Assembly (NCBI GenBank): GCA_944350385.1
Contig: CALVOV010000003.1
Location: forward strand, 53,633 to 117,632
Direction of reading: 5' to 3'
Length of the DNA stretch: 64,000 bases
Origin: an uncultured Bacilli bacterium
GTDB lineage: Bacteria > Bacillota_I > Bacilli_A > RF39 > UBA660
Part shown: piece after piece, positions 9,157 to 15,492 of the stretch
How the letters are laid out: every line of letters starts with the position of its first letter
Position numbering within the stretch: the first letter of the stretch is position 1
Position numbers and translations under genes: made by a program
The notes under the pieces: model-generated
What the model was told of the DNA's origin: nothing
Databases searched by the model: none
The model's input: the letters and a program-made list of their open reading frames with translations, nothing else

Positions 9157-9884
9157 TTTCTCACCTCTTCCATTAACTTAAAATATTCTTCAGTCATTTG
9201 TCCAGTAGAATCATACATTATAAGAGGAGATTCTACTTTTAAACCAGGATTTCCTCCTTTTTGACCTTCAATTAATACTAATTTAGAACTACTTTCAATA
9301 TTTTGAAAAACCATTTTAATTTTTTTGGGTTCAATATTATATTTTCTCATGATATCTAAAATTTCGATTAATCGTTCTGGTCTATGGACAACACATACAT
9401 TGCCACCTGTTTTTAAAATGTTACTAGTAACTTTAAATAGTTTTTCTAAATTCATTTTTACTTCATGTCTAGCAATTTGTTTCTCAACAGAAATATTAAC
9501 CAAAGATTTTTTTTCTAATTTAAAATAAGGAGGATTACACAAAACTAAATCAAAAAAATCAGTAAAAGGAAAATTAATTTTATCATCAATATCACAATTA
9601 TAAATAGTAATTTGATTATCTAAATGATTATACTTAAAAGACTCTTTTGCAAGATTATATAATTTAGTCTGAATTTCAACACAATATATATTACTTTTGG
9701 TTCTCTGTGAAAGTATTAAGGGAATAACACCATTTCCCGTTCCTAAATCACATATTTTTTTATCATTTGGTCTAATATTAGAATAATTGGCTAAAATAAC
9801 ACTATCTAATGAAAAACAAAAAAAATCAGAATCTTGATAAATTTTTAAATTTTTATATCCTAAAATATCATTTAATACTTTCAT
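9153..9884 (-). CDS. tRNA1(Val) (adenine37-N6)-methyltransferase family (TrmN6/YabB)
   Basis: A Rossmann-fold methyltransferase with the SAM-binding motif DLGTGNGVIPLIL and the N6-adenine motif LCNPPYF. The family tail GQKGGNPGLKVESPLIMYD is present and typical of TrmN6/YabB. Substrate assignment to A37 of a tRNA is from the family. I chose the ATG at 9884 since AAGGATGG lies at a proper distance upstream; the in-frame ATG at 9893 directly abuts that site. The gene start overlaps the 3' end of ricT and its stop overlaps rsmI, showing tight operon packing in the same order as Bacillus yaaT-yabA-yabB-yabC. The yabA replication-control gene is missing from this slot. Confidence 0.88.
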   Translation of the reverse strand: MKVLNDILGYKNLKIYQDSDFFCFSLDSVILANYSNIRPNDKKICDLGTGNGVIPLILSQRTKSNIYCVEIQTKLYNLAKESFKYNHLDNQITIYNCDIDDKINFPFTDFFDLVLCNPPYFKLEKKSLVNISVEKQIARHEVKMNLEKLFKVTSNILKTGGNVCVVHRPERLIEILDIMRKYNIEPKKIKMVFQNIESSSKLVLIEGQKGGNPGLKVESPLIMYDSTGQMTEEYFKLMEEVRK

Positions 9885-10671
9885 TACTTCCATCCTTACA
9901 AAATTCTATTATTCCTTGATCTTTTAAGTTAACACAATAAGTACCACGCAATATATCAATAGAAACAACTTTCCCCATACCTAAAGGTGTGTCAGTAACC
10001 ATATCAACTTTTGGAAGATCTTTCTTTAATTTAGTATAAACTTCATTTTCATATCCTAAGCAACATAGTAATCTTCCACAAACTCCATTTATTTTTGAAG
10101 GAGATAAAGCTAAATTCTGATTTTTTGCCATATTAATAGAAACACTACTAAAATCAGTCAAAAAAGCATTACAACAAAGAAATAAACCACAAGGTCCTAA
10201 TCCTCCTATACGTTTTGCTTTATCTCTTACTCCGACTTGTCTTAATTCAATTCTAGTACGATACTTCTGAGCAATTTTTTTTGCTAATTCTCTAAAATCA
10301 ACACGTGAATCAGAAACATAAGAAACAACTAATATAGATTTATCAAGATTAAATTTAGCATCAATAAAATGCATATCCAAATTTAAATCCCTACTAGCTT
10401 TTTTTGAGAAATTTAATGCCCTTTCTGATTCATTATTATTAGAATTAATTTGTGACAAATCTTCAGTCGTTGCTATACGTACCACTTTTTTCAATGGTAA
10501 AAACAAATTTTCTTCTTTTTCCTTATAATTTTCTTTTATTATTCTAGCAACAAAAAGACCAAGGTCAGTTTCAATTATCACCTTGTCATTTTTCTTTAAT
10601 TCTAGACCATTTGTTGATAAATAATAAATATTTTTACTAGCTTCAACTATTGCAGCAACAACTTCAATCAT
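9868..10671 (-). CDS. ricT: RicT/YaaT, PSP1-domain protein of the Ric complex
   Basis: The PSP1 C-terminal domain protein known in Bacillus subtilis as YaaT/RicT. There it forms an iron-sulfur complex with RicA and RicF that promotes RNase Y-dependent mRNA maturation and helps competence, biofilm and sporulation. The conserved cysteine signatures are visible: GPCGLFLCCN and NGVCGRLLCCLGYE. The ATG at 10671 is preferred because AGGAGA precedes it by 5 nt; an in-frame ATG two codons upstream is too close to that site. The start overlaps the end of holB, the same adjacency as in Bacillus. Partner genes ricA and ricF are not in this window. Confidence 0.92.
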   Translation of the reverse strand: MIEVVAAIVEASKNIYYLSTNGLELKKNDKVIIETDLGLFVARIIKENYKEKEENLFLPLKKVVRIATTEDLSQINSNNNESERALNFSKKASRDLNLDMHFIDAKFNLDKSILVVSYVSDSRVDFRELAKKIAQKYRTRIELRQVGVRDKAKRIGGLGPCGLFLCCNAFLTDFSSVSINMAKNQNLALSPSKINGVCGRLLCCLGYENEVYTKLKKDLPKVDMVTDTPLGMGKVVSIDILRGTYCVNLKDQGIIEFCKDGSNESIK

Positions 10672-11530
10672 AAACATCTCCTATAATTTTAACAAAAAAT
10701 CCATCTAACCATATTTTAAAATTAACATTATATTCTAATTTCTGAACTTCTGATTCAATTATTTTAATGTATAAAATAATTTGATCAATTTTTACTTTAT
10801 TCAAGTTATTATAAATTTTACTATCTTTTAGTGCTTCTGAATTTATATTATTAAGGTAACACAAGAAATATTTACTAACATCGGATAATAATTTACTAGT
10901 AGTATTCTTATCTACAAAGATATTATCCAATAAATATTTATAGTCAACAAATAAATTTTTTTGTTTAATAAAATATTCAATTAAACATTCAACTCTATCT
11001 AAACTTTCATTATCTATTTCATAATCAAAGTCTTTTAAACAAAAAATTTGACATCTAGATAAAATCGTATCTAACAATAAATATCGATTAGTAGTCAATA
11101 ATATAGCAATAATATCTTCCTCAGGTTCTTCTAAAAATTTTAATAAAGAATTAGAAGACGAAACATTTAATTTTTCTGCTTCATTTATTATATAAATCAT
11201 TTTATTATCCAATAAAGACTTATTATTAAATTCTTCTTTCAAATCTACTAACTGGCTCTTTTTTATCCAATTTCCGTCAGATTTAATTACTACTAAATCA
11301 GGATAATTGTTTAAGTCGATTAAAGAACAAATATTACATTTTCCACAATCAATAGTTGATAAATTTTTATTCTTATCTTTACATAATATTAGTTTAACTA
11401 TTTGCTTTATAAAAGAAAATATTTTTTCACAATCATCAACTTCAAATAAAATCGCATGAGGGATACAATCATTCTTAAATATACGATCAATAATAGAATA
11501 ATGTTTTTTATCTAAATGATTGTTCATCAA
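10664..11530 (-). CDS. holB: DNA polymerase III delta' subunit
   Basis: Clamp-loader subunit of the AAA+ family (288 aa). A CGKCNIC zinc site, LKFLEEPEE and the SRC motif (ILSRCQIF) are present, and the degenerate Walker A position (FEVDDCEKIF) is normal for delta', which does not bind ATP productively. It works with the DnaX gamma/tau subunit encoded about 1.1 kb upstream to load the DnaN sliding clamp. It ends in TGA inside the start of ricT. The ATG is preceded by GGGGGTA. Confidence 0.9.
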   Translation of the reverse strand: MMNNHLDKKHYSIIDRIFKNDCIPHAILFEVDDCEKIFSFIKQIVKLILCKDKNKNLSTIDCGKCNICSLIDLNNYPDLVVIKSDGNWIKKSQLVDLKEEFNNKSLLDNKMIYIINEAEKLNVSSSNSLLKFLEEPEEDIIAILLTTNRYLLLDTILSRCQIFCLKDFDYEIDNESLDRVECLIEYFIKQKNLFVDYKYLLDNIFVDKNTTSKLLSDVSKYFLCYLNNINSEALKDSKIYNNLNKVKIDQIILYIKIIESEVQKLEYNVNFKIWLDGFFVKIIGDVYD

Positions 11531-11538
11531 AATACCCC

Positions 11539-11721
11539 CTACATAAATGTTTTGTAAAAAACTAACATAAAAAAACCAGGTATACCTAAAAATGAAGTCA
11601 CCAAAATAGTAATTACATTCATAGGAATAGTTAAATTAACAGAAACAGCTAATAAATTATATGTATATAATAATACAAAACTCATTATAATACGCTTAAC
11701 AAATTTAAAAATAATAATCAC
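11539..11721 (-). CDS. bofA: BofA-like pro-sigma-K processing inhibitor
   Basis: A 60-residue, very hydrophobic protein with two predicted membrane helices. The second carries IPMNVITILVTSFLGIPGFFML, which matches the IPxN...LGIPG signature of the BofA family. In Bacillus, BofA sits in the outer forespore membrane, inhibits the SpoIVFB protease and so delays sigma-K activation. Its gene lies downstream of recR, as here. Only a GTG start is available because an in-frame TAG immediately precedes it, and the ribosome binding site is weak. An ATG at 11685 would remove part of the first helix. The family match rests on a short motif plus synteny, so a general two-helix membrane protein remains possible. 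Confidence 0.72.
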   Translation of the reverse strand: MIIIFKFVKRIIMSFVLLYTYNLLAVSVNLTIPMNVITILVTSFLGIPGFFMLVFYKTFM

Positions 11722-11750
11722 CTAATAGAGAATATGAATTTTTTATAATT

Positions 11751-12347
11751 TTATTCTATAGATTTTCTATCATTCAAAGCTCTCTCCAAAGTCAAACAAT
11801 CAAGAAATTCCATATCTGCACCTATTGGTATTCCACTAGCAAGTCTGCTTACTTTTATATCAATTCCTTCTAATATTTTCTTTATATAAAGAGCCGTAGT
11901 TTCACCTTCAACACTAGGCTTAAAGGCAAAAATTATTTCTTCAAAATGCTCATTTTCTATTCTATTTAACAATTTTTCGATTCCAATATCTTCTGGATTT
12001 ATTCCCTCTAGCGGAGAAATTAAACTATCAAGAACATGATATTTTCCTTTAAATATTCCTAATTTTTCAAATAAAAACACATTTTTACTATCTTCAACAA
12101 CGCACAAAGTATAATTATCTCTATTTTGATTAGAACAAACAAAACAAATATCTTCTTCTGTCAAAGTATTACAAATACTACATTTGTGAATATTTTTTTT
12201 AACACTATCGATACTATTTGAAAAAAAGGCAACTTGATCATCATCTAAGTCTAAAATAGAAAAAGCTAATCTTTCTGCTGTTTTAGAGCCAATTCCAGGT
12301 AAAAATTTAAAGGATTCTATTAAATTTTTAATACTTTCAGGATACAT
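11751..12347 (-). CDS. recR: recombination mediator RecR
   Basis: RecR helps load RecA with RecF and RecO during gap repair. It has the N-terminal helix-hairpin-helix FKFLPGIGSKTAERLAFSIL, then a C4 zinc finger (CSICNTLTEEDICFVC) and a Toprim domain (LCVVEDSKNVFLFEK...FAFKPSVEGETTALYIKKIL). The C-terminal segment ASGIPIGADMEFLDCLTLERAL is typical. The common NPTVEGEATA reads KPSVEGETTA here, a modest change. Length 198 is normal. It follows ybaB by 8 nt, the usual dnaX-ybaB-recR operon. Confidence 0.96.
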   Translation of the reverse strand: MYPESIKNLIESFKFLPGIGSKTAERLAFSILDLDDDQVAFFSNSIDSVKKNIHKCSICNTLTEEDICFVCSNQNRDNYTLCVVEDSKNVFLFEKLGIFKGKYHVLDSLISPLEGINPEDIGIEKLLNRIENEHFEEIIFAFKPSVEGETTALYIKKILEGIDIKVSRLASGIPIGADMEFLDCLTLERALNDRKSIE

Positions 12348-12355
12348 AATTTTTT

Positions 12356-12652
12356 CTAAAATAATCCTGGAATATTACCAAATTTACCCATTTTTTTCTC
12401 AGTAGTATCATCAACTTTTTTAGCAGCATCATTATATGCACTTTTAATCATATCTTGTAGCATCTCAATATCTTCACTATCCAAATTATCAGTGACCTTT
12501 AATTCAACACCACTAATTTCTTTATTACCTTTAATTGTAATCTTAATCATTGAATTTTCACCAATAAATTCACTATTATCAATTTCGGATTTTATTTTTA
12601 ACATATCTTTTTGTAAAGCTTGCGCTTGTTTCATCATAGCTTGTATATTCAT
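12356..12652 (-). CDS. ybaB: YbaB/EbfC nucleoid-associated protein
   Basis: A 98-residue DNA-binding protein of the YbaB/EbfC family, which forms tweezer-like dimers and sits between dnaX and recR in most bacteria. The start MNIQAMMKQAQALQKDMLKIKSEI and the end KKMGKFGNIPGLF are diagnostic. An AGGAGG-type site precedes the ATG. It lies 10 nt after dnaX. The precise role is unsettled in the family; a function in DNA organisation or replication restart has been proposed. Confidence 0.95.
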   Translation of the reverse strand: MNIQAMMKQAQALQKDMLKIKSEIDNSEFIGENSMIKITIKGNKEISGVELKVTDNLDSEDIEMLQDMIKSAYNDAAKKVDDTTEKKMGKFGNIPGLF

Positions 12653-12662
12653 AATTATCCTC

Positions 12663-14411
12663 CTATTTTATTTCTACAATATCACCAAAAAGTTCTATTG
12701 CACTACTATTTATTATACCATTTTTTGTTTCTTCTTCAAAAATTTCTTCTGGTTCTGGTAAAACATTCCAAATTATACCATTTTTTTTGTCAAGAATATA
12801 TCTATTTTTTATTTCTTCCCACTTTTTATCTGAAATAATAGCTATTTTTTTGTTAGAATTAGTTATTGAATTATAAACCGAAGTTAACTTATCTAATATT
12901 TCTATGTTTTGTTTAACAATAGAATCATATTCATAACTTAATATAATATTTTCATCGCTTGCAGCCCTAATTTTTGAGTCTAAAATTGAACAAGCAATAT
13001 ATCCAATTTCTTGATCAAATGTATAATCTTTAAATAAATCCAAATTTGAGATTTCTCTCAATAATATCTGTTTATTAGCTTTTGCTAATGTATTATTTAC
13101 TCTAACATCGATTATTTCACTAATATTTTTAACCTTTTTATTTTTTTCTTGTGGATAAAAAGTTTTCTCTACATTTTCATTCTCATTTTGTTTATTAAAT
13201 TCAATAATATTATCGTTTCTTAAAATTCTTTCTGATTTTTTTTCTTCATTAAATTTATCATTTTTATCTTTGTTTTCAACGTTTTGCGATGATTCTTCTA
13301 AATTCTGTTCATTAATTTTAAATAATTTAGTCGTATCATCGTTCACATTAAAACTATTAATTGCTTGAGAATTCATTTTGATATTATTCATAAATTCCAA
13401 TAAAAACATTTCAATATAAATAACTGGATTAGAACTTTTCTTAATATCGATTATTTTTTCATTTATTTTTAAAACTAATTTAAGGATTAAATCAACATCA
13501 AATTGTGGATTTTTTCCATTTGAATAAAATTCAACAATTTCGTTACGCATTGTGCGCATCAATTTTTCTAAAATATTTATTAAATTTTTTCCTTCACTAT
13601 TATATTTTTTTATTAATGATAACACTTCAACATAATTGCAATTAAAAATAGCACTATAAAACTTATTTATTTCGCCTTCAGTTAAGGACGCATTAACTGC
13701 TGCATAATCTCCAATAGTAATCTTTGATTCAGAATAAGAACGCAATTGATCCAATGAACTCAAAGCATCACGCATACCTCCATCACAAGAACAAGCAATC
13801 TCTTCTATTACATCATTGTCTATATCAATATTTTCTTTTTCGCAAATCTGCTTTAAATTTAAAACAATATTTTCTGTGGAAATTCTTTTAAAAGAAAAGC
13901 ATTGACAACGAGAAATGATTGTTTCCGGAACCTTTTGTGGATCAGTTGTTGCTAAAATAAAAATTACATGTTGTGGAGGCTCTTCTAACGTTTTTAGCAA
14001 TGCATTAAACGCTCCAATAGATAGCATATGTACCTCATCAATAATATAAACTTTATATTTTAATTCTGCCGGCACAAGAGATACTTTATTTATTAATTCA
14101 CGAATTTCATCAACACCATTATTAGAAGCTGCATCTATTTCTATAATATCTACACATTCTTTTTCATATGATTTTAAACAATTATTACATTTACCACATG
14201 AATTTCCATTAATCGGATTTAGACAATTTACGGAACGAGCAAAAATCTTTGAAATACTAGTCTTTCCAGTACCACGAGGACCAAAAAAGATATATGCATG
14301 TCCAAAAGATGAATTTTTAATTGAATTTCTTAATGTTTTGACAATCGTATCTTGACCGAAAACATCATCAAATGTCATAGGTCTATACTGTCGATATAAT
14401 GCTTTATACAT
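12663..14411 (-). CDS. dnaX: DNA polymerase III gamma/tau subunit
   Basis: ATP-driven clamp-loader motor. Walker A GPRGTGKTS is at residues 44-52. A four-cysteine zinc module (NCLNP...CGKCNNC) follows, then DEVHML (Walker B), LLKTLEEPPQHVIFILATTD and ISRCQCF. The C-terminal 200 residues are Asn/Glu/Lys-rich and then carry a tau-like domain. At 582 residues it is full length for a Gram-positive DnaX. A GGAGG site precedes the ATG. An extended -10 sequence lies in the gap after tadA, so it may have its own promoter. Confidence 0.96.
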   Translation of the reverse strand: MYKALYRQYRPMTFDDVFGQDTIVKTLRNSIKNSSFGHAYIFFGPRGTGKTSISKIFARSVNCLNPINGNSCGKCNNCLKSYEKECVDIIEIDAASNNGVDEIRELINKVSLVPAELKYKVYIIDEVHMLSIGAFNALLKTLEEPPQHVIFILATTDPQKVPETIISRCQCFSFKRISTENIVLNLKQICEKENIDIDNDVIEEIACSCDGGMRDALSSLDQLRSYSESKITIGDYAAVNASLTEGEINKFYSAIFNCNYVEVLSLIKKYNSEGKNLINILEKLMRTMRNEIVEFYSNGKNPQFDVDLILKLVLKINEKIIDIKKSSNPVIYIEMFLLEFMNNIKMNSQAINSFNVNDDTTKLFKINEQNLEESSQNVENKDKNDKFNEEKKSERILRNDNIIEFNKQNENENVEKTFYPQEKNKKVKNISEIIDVRVNNTLAKANKQILLREISNLDLFKDYTFDQEIGYIACSILDSKIRAASDENIILSYEYDSIVKQNIEILDKLTSVYNSITNSNKKIAIISDKKWEEIKNRYILDKKNGIIWNVLPEPEEIFEEETKNGIINSSAIELFGDIVEIK

Positions 14412-14437
14412 ATATTTATTTCCTCCAAATCACAAAT

Positions 14438-14446
14438 ATTATATCA
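14438..14446 (-). promoter_or_regulatory. extended -10 promoter candidate for dnaX
   Basis: The minus strand reads TGATATAAT, an exact TGn plus TATAAT, 27 nt upstream of the dnaX ATG in the short gap after tadA. No good -35 is visible, which is common for extended -10 promoters. Confidence 0.45.
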
Positions 14447-14460
14447 TAAAAAAAAGAATA

Positions 14461-14913
14461 TTACTTATTCCTTGTGGAAATAAAAAATTCTTTTAATAAA
14501 GATAGTGATTCTGAAACTTTTAAGTTGTTAATTAAATTAACTTTTGGATTTGACTTATCTGTATTTAATATAGAAAGTACCCTTTCATGAGTACTTTTAT
14601 CATCATTTTCTAATGCAGAGTAAATATTTTTTATTCTAGATTGTTTTATAGCAGCAGCACACATTTCGCACGGCTCCAAAGTCACATAAATATCACAATC
14701 AATCAATCTCCAGTTTTTTAATTTTTTAGAAGCTTCGCGTATAGCAATAAGTTCTGCATGTTCCAAAATACATTGGTTTTTCTCTTTTAAATTATGGGCT
14801 GTGGAAATAATTTTATTATCTTTTACAATTACTACTCCTACTGGTATTTCATTATTGTGGAAAGATTTTTGTGCTTCTTTTAAAGCTAATAACATATATT
14901 TTTCATTGTACAT
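14461..14913 (-). CDS. tadA: tRNA-specific adenosine deaminase TadA
   Basis: Converts A34 to inosine in tRNA(Arg)ACG. Zinc-deaminase motifs are intact: HAE at residues 52-54 (zinc ligand and catalytic glutamate) and PCEMC at 81-85 (two zinc cysteines). NNEIPVGVVIV and NWRL match the family. The 150-residue length is normal. Start ATG has GAGGT 6 nt upstream. The gene follows the SRP RNA, whose terminal T-run lies within the tadA leader. It is next to dnaX, as in Bacillus. Confidence 0.95.
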   Translation of the reverse strand: MYNEKYMLLALKEAQKSFHNNEIPVGVVIVKDNKIISTAHNLKEKNQCILEHAELIAIREASKKLKNWRLIDCDIYVTLEPCEMCAAAIKQSRIKNIYSALENDDKSTHERVLSILNTDKSNPKVNLINNLKVSESLSLLKEFFISTRNK

Positions 14914-14935
14914 AATTTTACCTCAAAAATAAAAA

Positions 14936-15007
14936 GTGCACATGAAAGTTGGTTCTTAAGGCTGCTATCTTCCAATCCTGACCTGTTTCAAACACTTTCA
15001 TTGCACG
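14936..15007 (-). ncRNA. ffs: signal recognition particle RNA (small bacterial type)
   Basis: The minus strand contains the conserved SRP apical loop core CAGGTCAGG...GGAAG...AGCAGCC. It is flanked by arms GTGCAATGAAAGT and ACTTTCATGTGCAC, which pair end to end and give a single hairpin of about 72 nt. Together with the Ffh protein this RNA targets membrane proteins to the translocon. The short form lacks the Alu-like 6S extension found in Bacillus subtilis scRNA. A T-rich run follows the 3' end. The gene is upstream of tadA, whereas Bacillus has it between tadA and dnaX. Confidence 0.92.
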
Positions 15008-15012
15008 TTAAT

Positions 15013-15041
15013 ATTGTATTATATTCTTTTTACTTTGTAAA
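15013..15041 (-). promoter_or_regulatory. promoter of the SRP RNA
   Basis: On the minus strand TTTACA (15041-15036) and TACAAT (15018-15013) are separated by exactly 17 nt. The predicted start falls a few bases before the SRP RNA 5' arm. This is a good sigma-A type match for a stable RNA. Confidence 0.75.
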
Positions 15042-15054
15042 TTCTTTTTTTACA

Positions 15055-15070
15055 TGTTTCACGTGAAACA
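15055..15070. promoter_or_regulatory. parS site 1 (ParB-binding)
   Basis: TGTTTCACGTGAAACA, a perfect match to the 16-bp parS consensus bound by ParB/Spo0J in Bacillus and most bacteria. The palindrome extends without mismatch to 30 bp (15048-15077). It lies about 9.4 kb from oriC on the gyrA side. The matching parB gene is at 32984-33892. Confidence 0.96.
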
Positions 15071-15091
15071 TGTAAAAGTAATGTTAAATAA

Positions 15092-15107
15092 TGTTTCACG
15101 TGAAACA
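15092..15107. promoter_or_regulatory. parS site 2 (ParB-binding)
   Basis: A second perfect TGTTTCACGTGAAACA, 37 bp centre to centre from site 1, with the palindrome continuing to 20 bp (15090-15109). Close tandem parS sites should act as a strong ParB loading point. Confidence 0.96.
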
Positions 15108-15153
15108 TTTGTAAATTAATTTTGTTAATAATATCATTATACTCTAAGAAAAA

Positions 15154-15169
15154 TATTTTCCGGGAAATA
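15154..15169. promoter_or_regulatory. Noc-binding site 1 (one mismatch)
   Basis: TATTTTCCGGGAAATA differs at one base from the Noc-binding consensus TATTTCCCGGGAAATA. The flanking bases extend the symmetry. It lies between the parS pair and two perfect Noc sites. Confidence 0.75.
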
Positions 15170-15207
15170 TTTTAATAATTTATTGAACTCAAATTTTTAA
15201 AATTATT

Positions 15208-15244
15208 TGTGGATTTTTTGTTTTATTGATTGAGTTGTGGATTA
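15208..15244. promoter_or_regulatory. DnaA-box-like pair between Noc sites
   Basis: TGTGGATTT (15208-15216) and TGTGGATTA (15236-15244) are minus-strand variants of the DnaA box TTATCCACA, two and one mismatches respectively. The TAATCCACA form also occurs beside dnaA at 24493-24501. Whether DnaA binds here is not shown. Confidence 0.4.
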
Positions 15245-15253
15245 AATAAAAAT

Positions 15254-15269
15254 TATTTCCCGGGAAATA
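15254..15269. promoter_or_regulatory. Noc-binding site 2
   Basis: Perfect TATTTCCCGGGAAATA, the Noc-binding sequence known from Bacillus. The palindrome extends without mismatch to 34 bp (15245-15278). Confidence 0.93.
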
Positions 15270-15286
15270 ATTTTTATTACCTGTTT

Positions 15287-15302
15287 TATTTCCCGGGAAA
15301 TA
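15287..15302. promoter_or_regulatory. Noc-binding site 3
   Basis: Another perfect TATTTCCCGGGAAATA, 33 bp centre to centre from site 2. Both perfect sites are on the gyrA side of the parS pair. Confidence 0.93.
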
Positions 15303-15434
15303 ATTTTTTAGTTATTACACCATCATCATGAATAAAAATTACTTTTTTTTGAGAAAATATACGTTTTATTTATAAATTTAGATAAATTAAATTAACCACT
15401 TTGGTTATTGTAAATTATCGATTGTGGAAAAAAT
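15303..15434. other. A+T-rich remainder of the SRP RNA-gyrA intergenic region
   Basis: No gene is visible here. It contains one more DnaA-box-like TGTGGAAAA at 15423-15431 and otherwise low-complexity A+T. It completes the roughly 480-bp noncoding stretch holding the parS and Noc sites. Confidence 0.6.
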
Positions 15435-15470
15435 AAAAAACCAAAGCGCATTTTGCGTTCTGGTTTTTTA
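15435..15470 (-). terminator. terminator of gyrA
   Basis: On the minus strand AAAAAACCAgAACGC is followed by loop AAAAT and GCGctTTGGTTTTTT, a strong hairpin ending in a T-run. It lies 23 nt beyond the gyrA stop codon. The poly-A on the other side could also let it work in the opposite direction. Confidence 0.85.
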
Positions 15471-15492
15471 AAAAATATTTTTGCTTATTATA

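Noticed and set aside
8317..11530. Mycoplasma-type genetic code (TGA = Trp), suggested by the base composition
   Set aside because: rsmI and holB end in TGA at the expected protein length, and the proteins use TGG for conserved tryptophans. The standard code applies.
12492..12838. Open frames on the plus strand over ybaB and dnaX
   Set aside because: Antisense to well-identified genes and rich in Phe/Ile/Leu; a by-product of low G+C content.
15048..15077. The long palindrome around parS 1 read as a transcription terminator
   Set aside because: It matches the ParB site exactly, a second copy lies 37 bp away, and its stem is not G+C-rich. The parS role explains it better.
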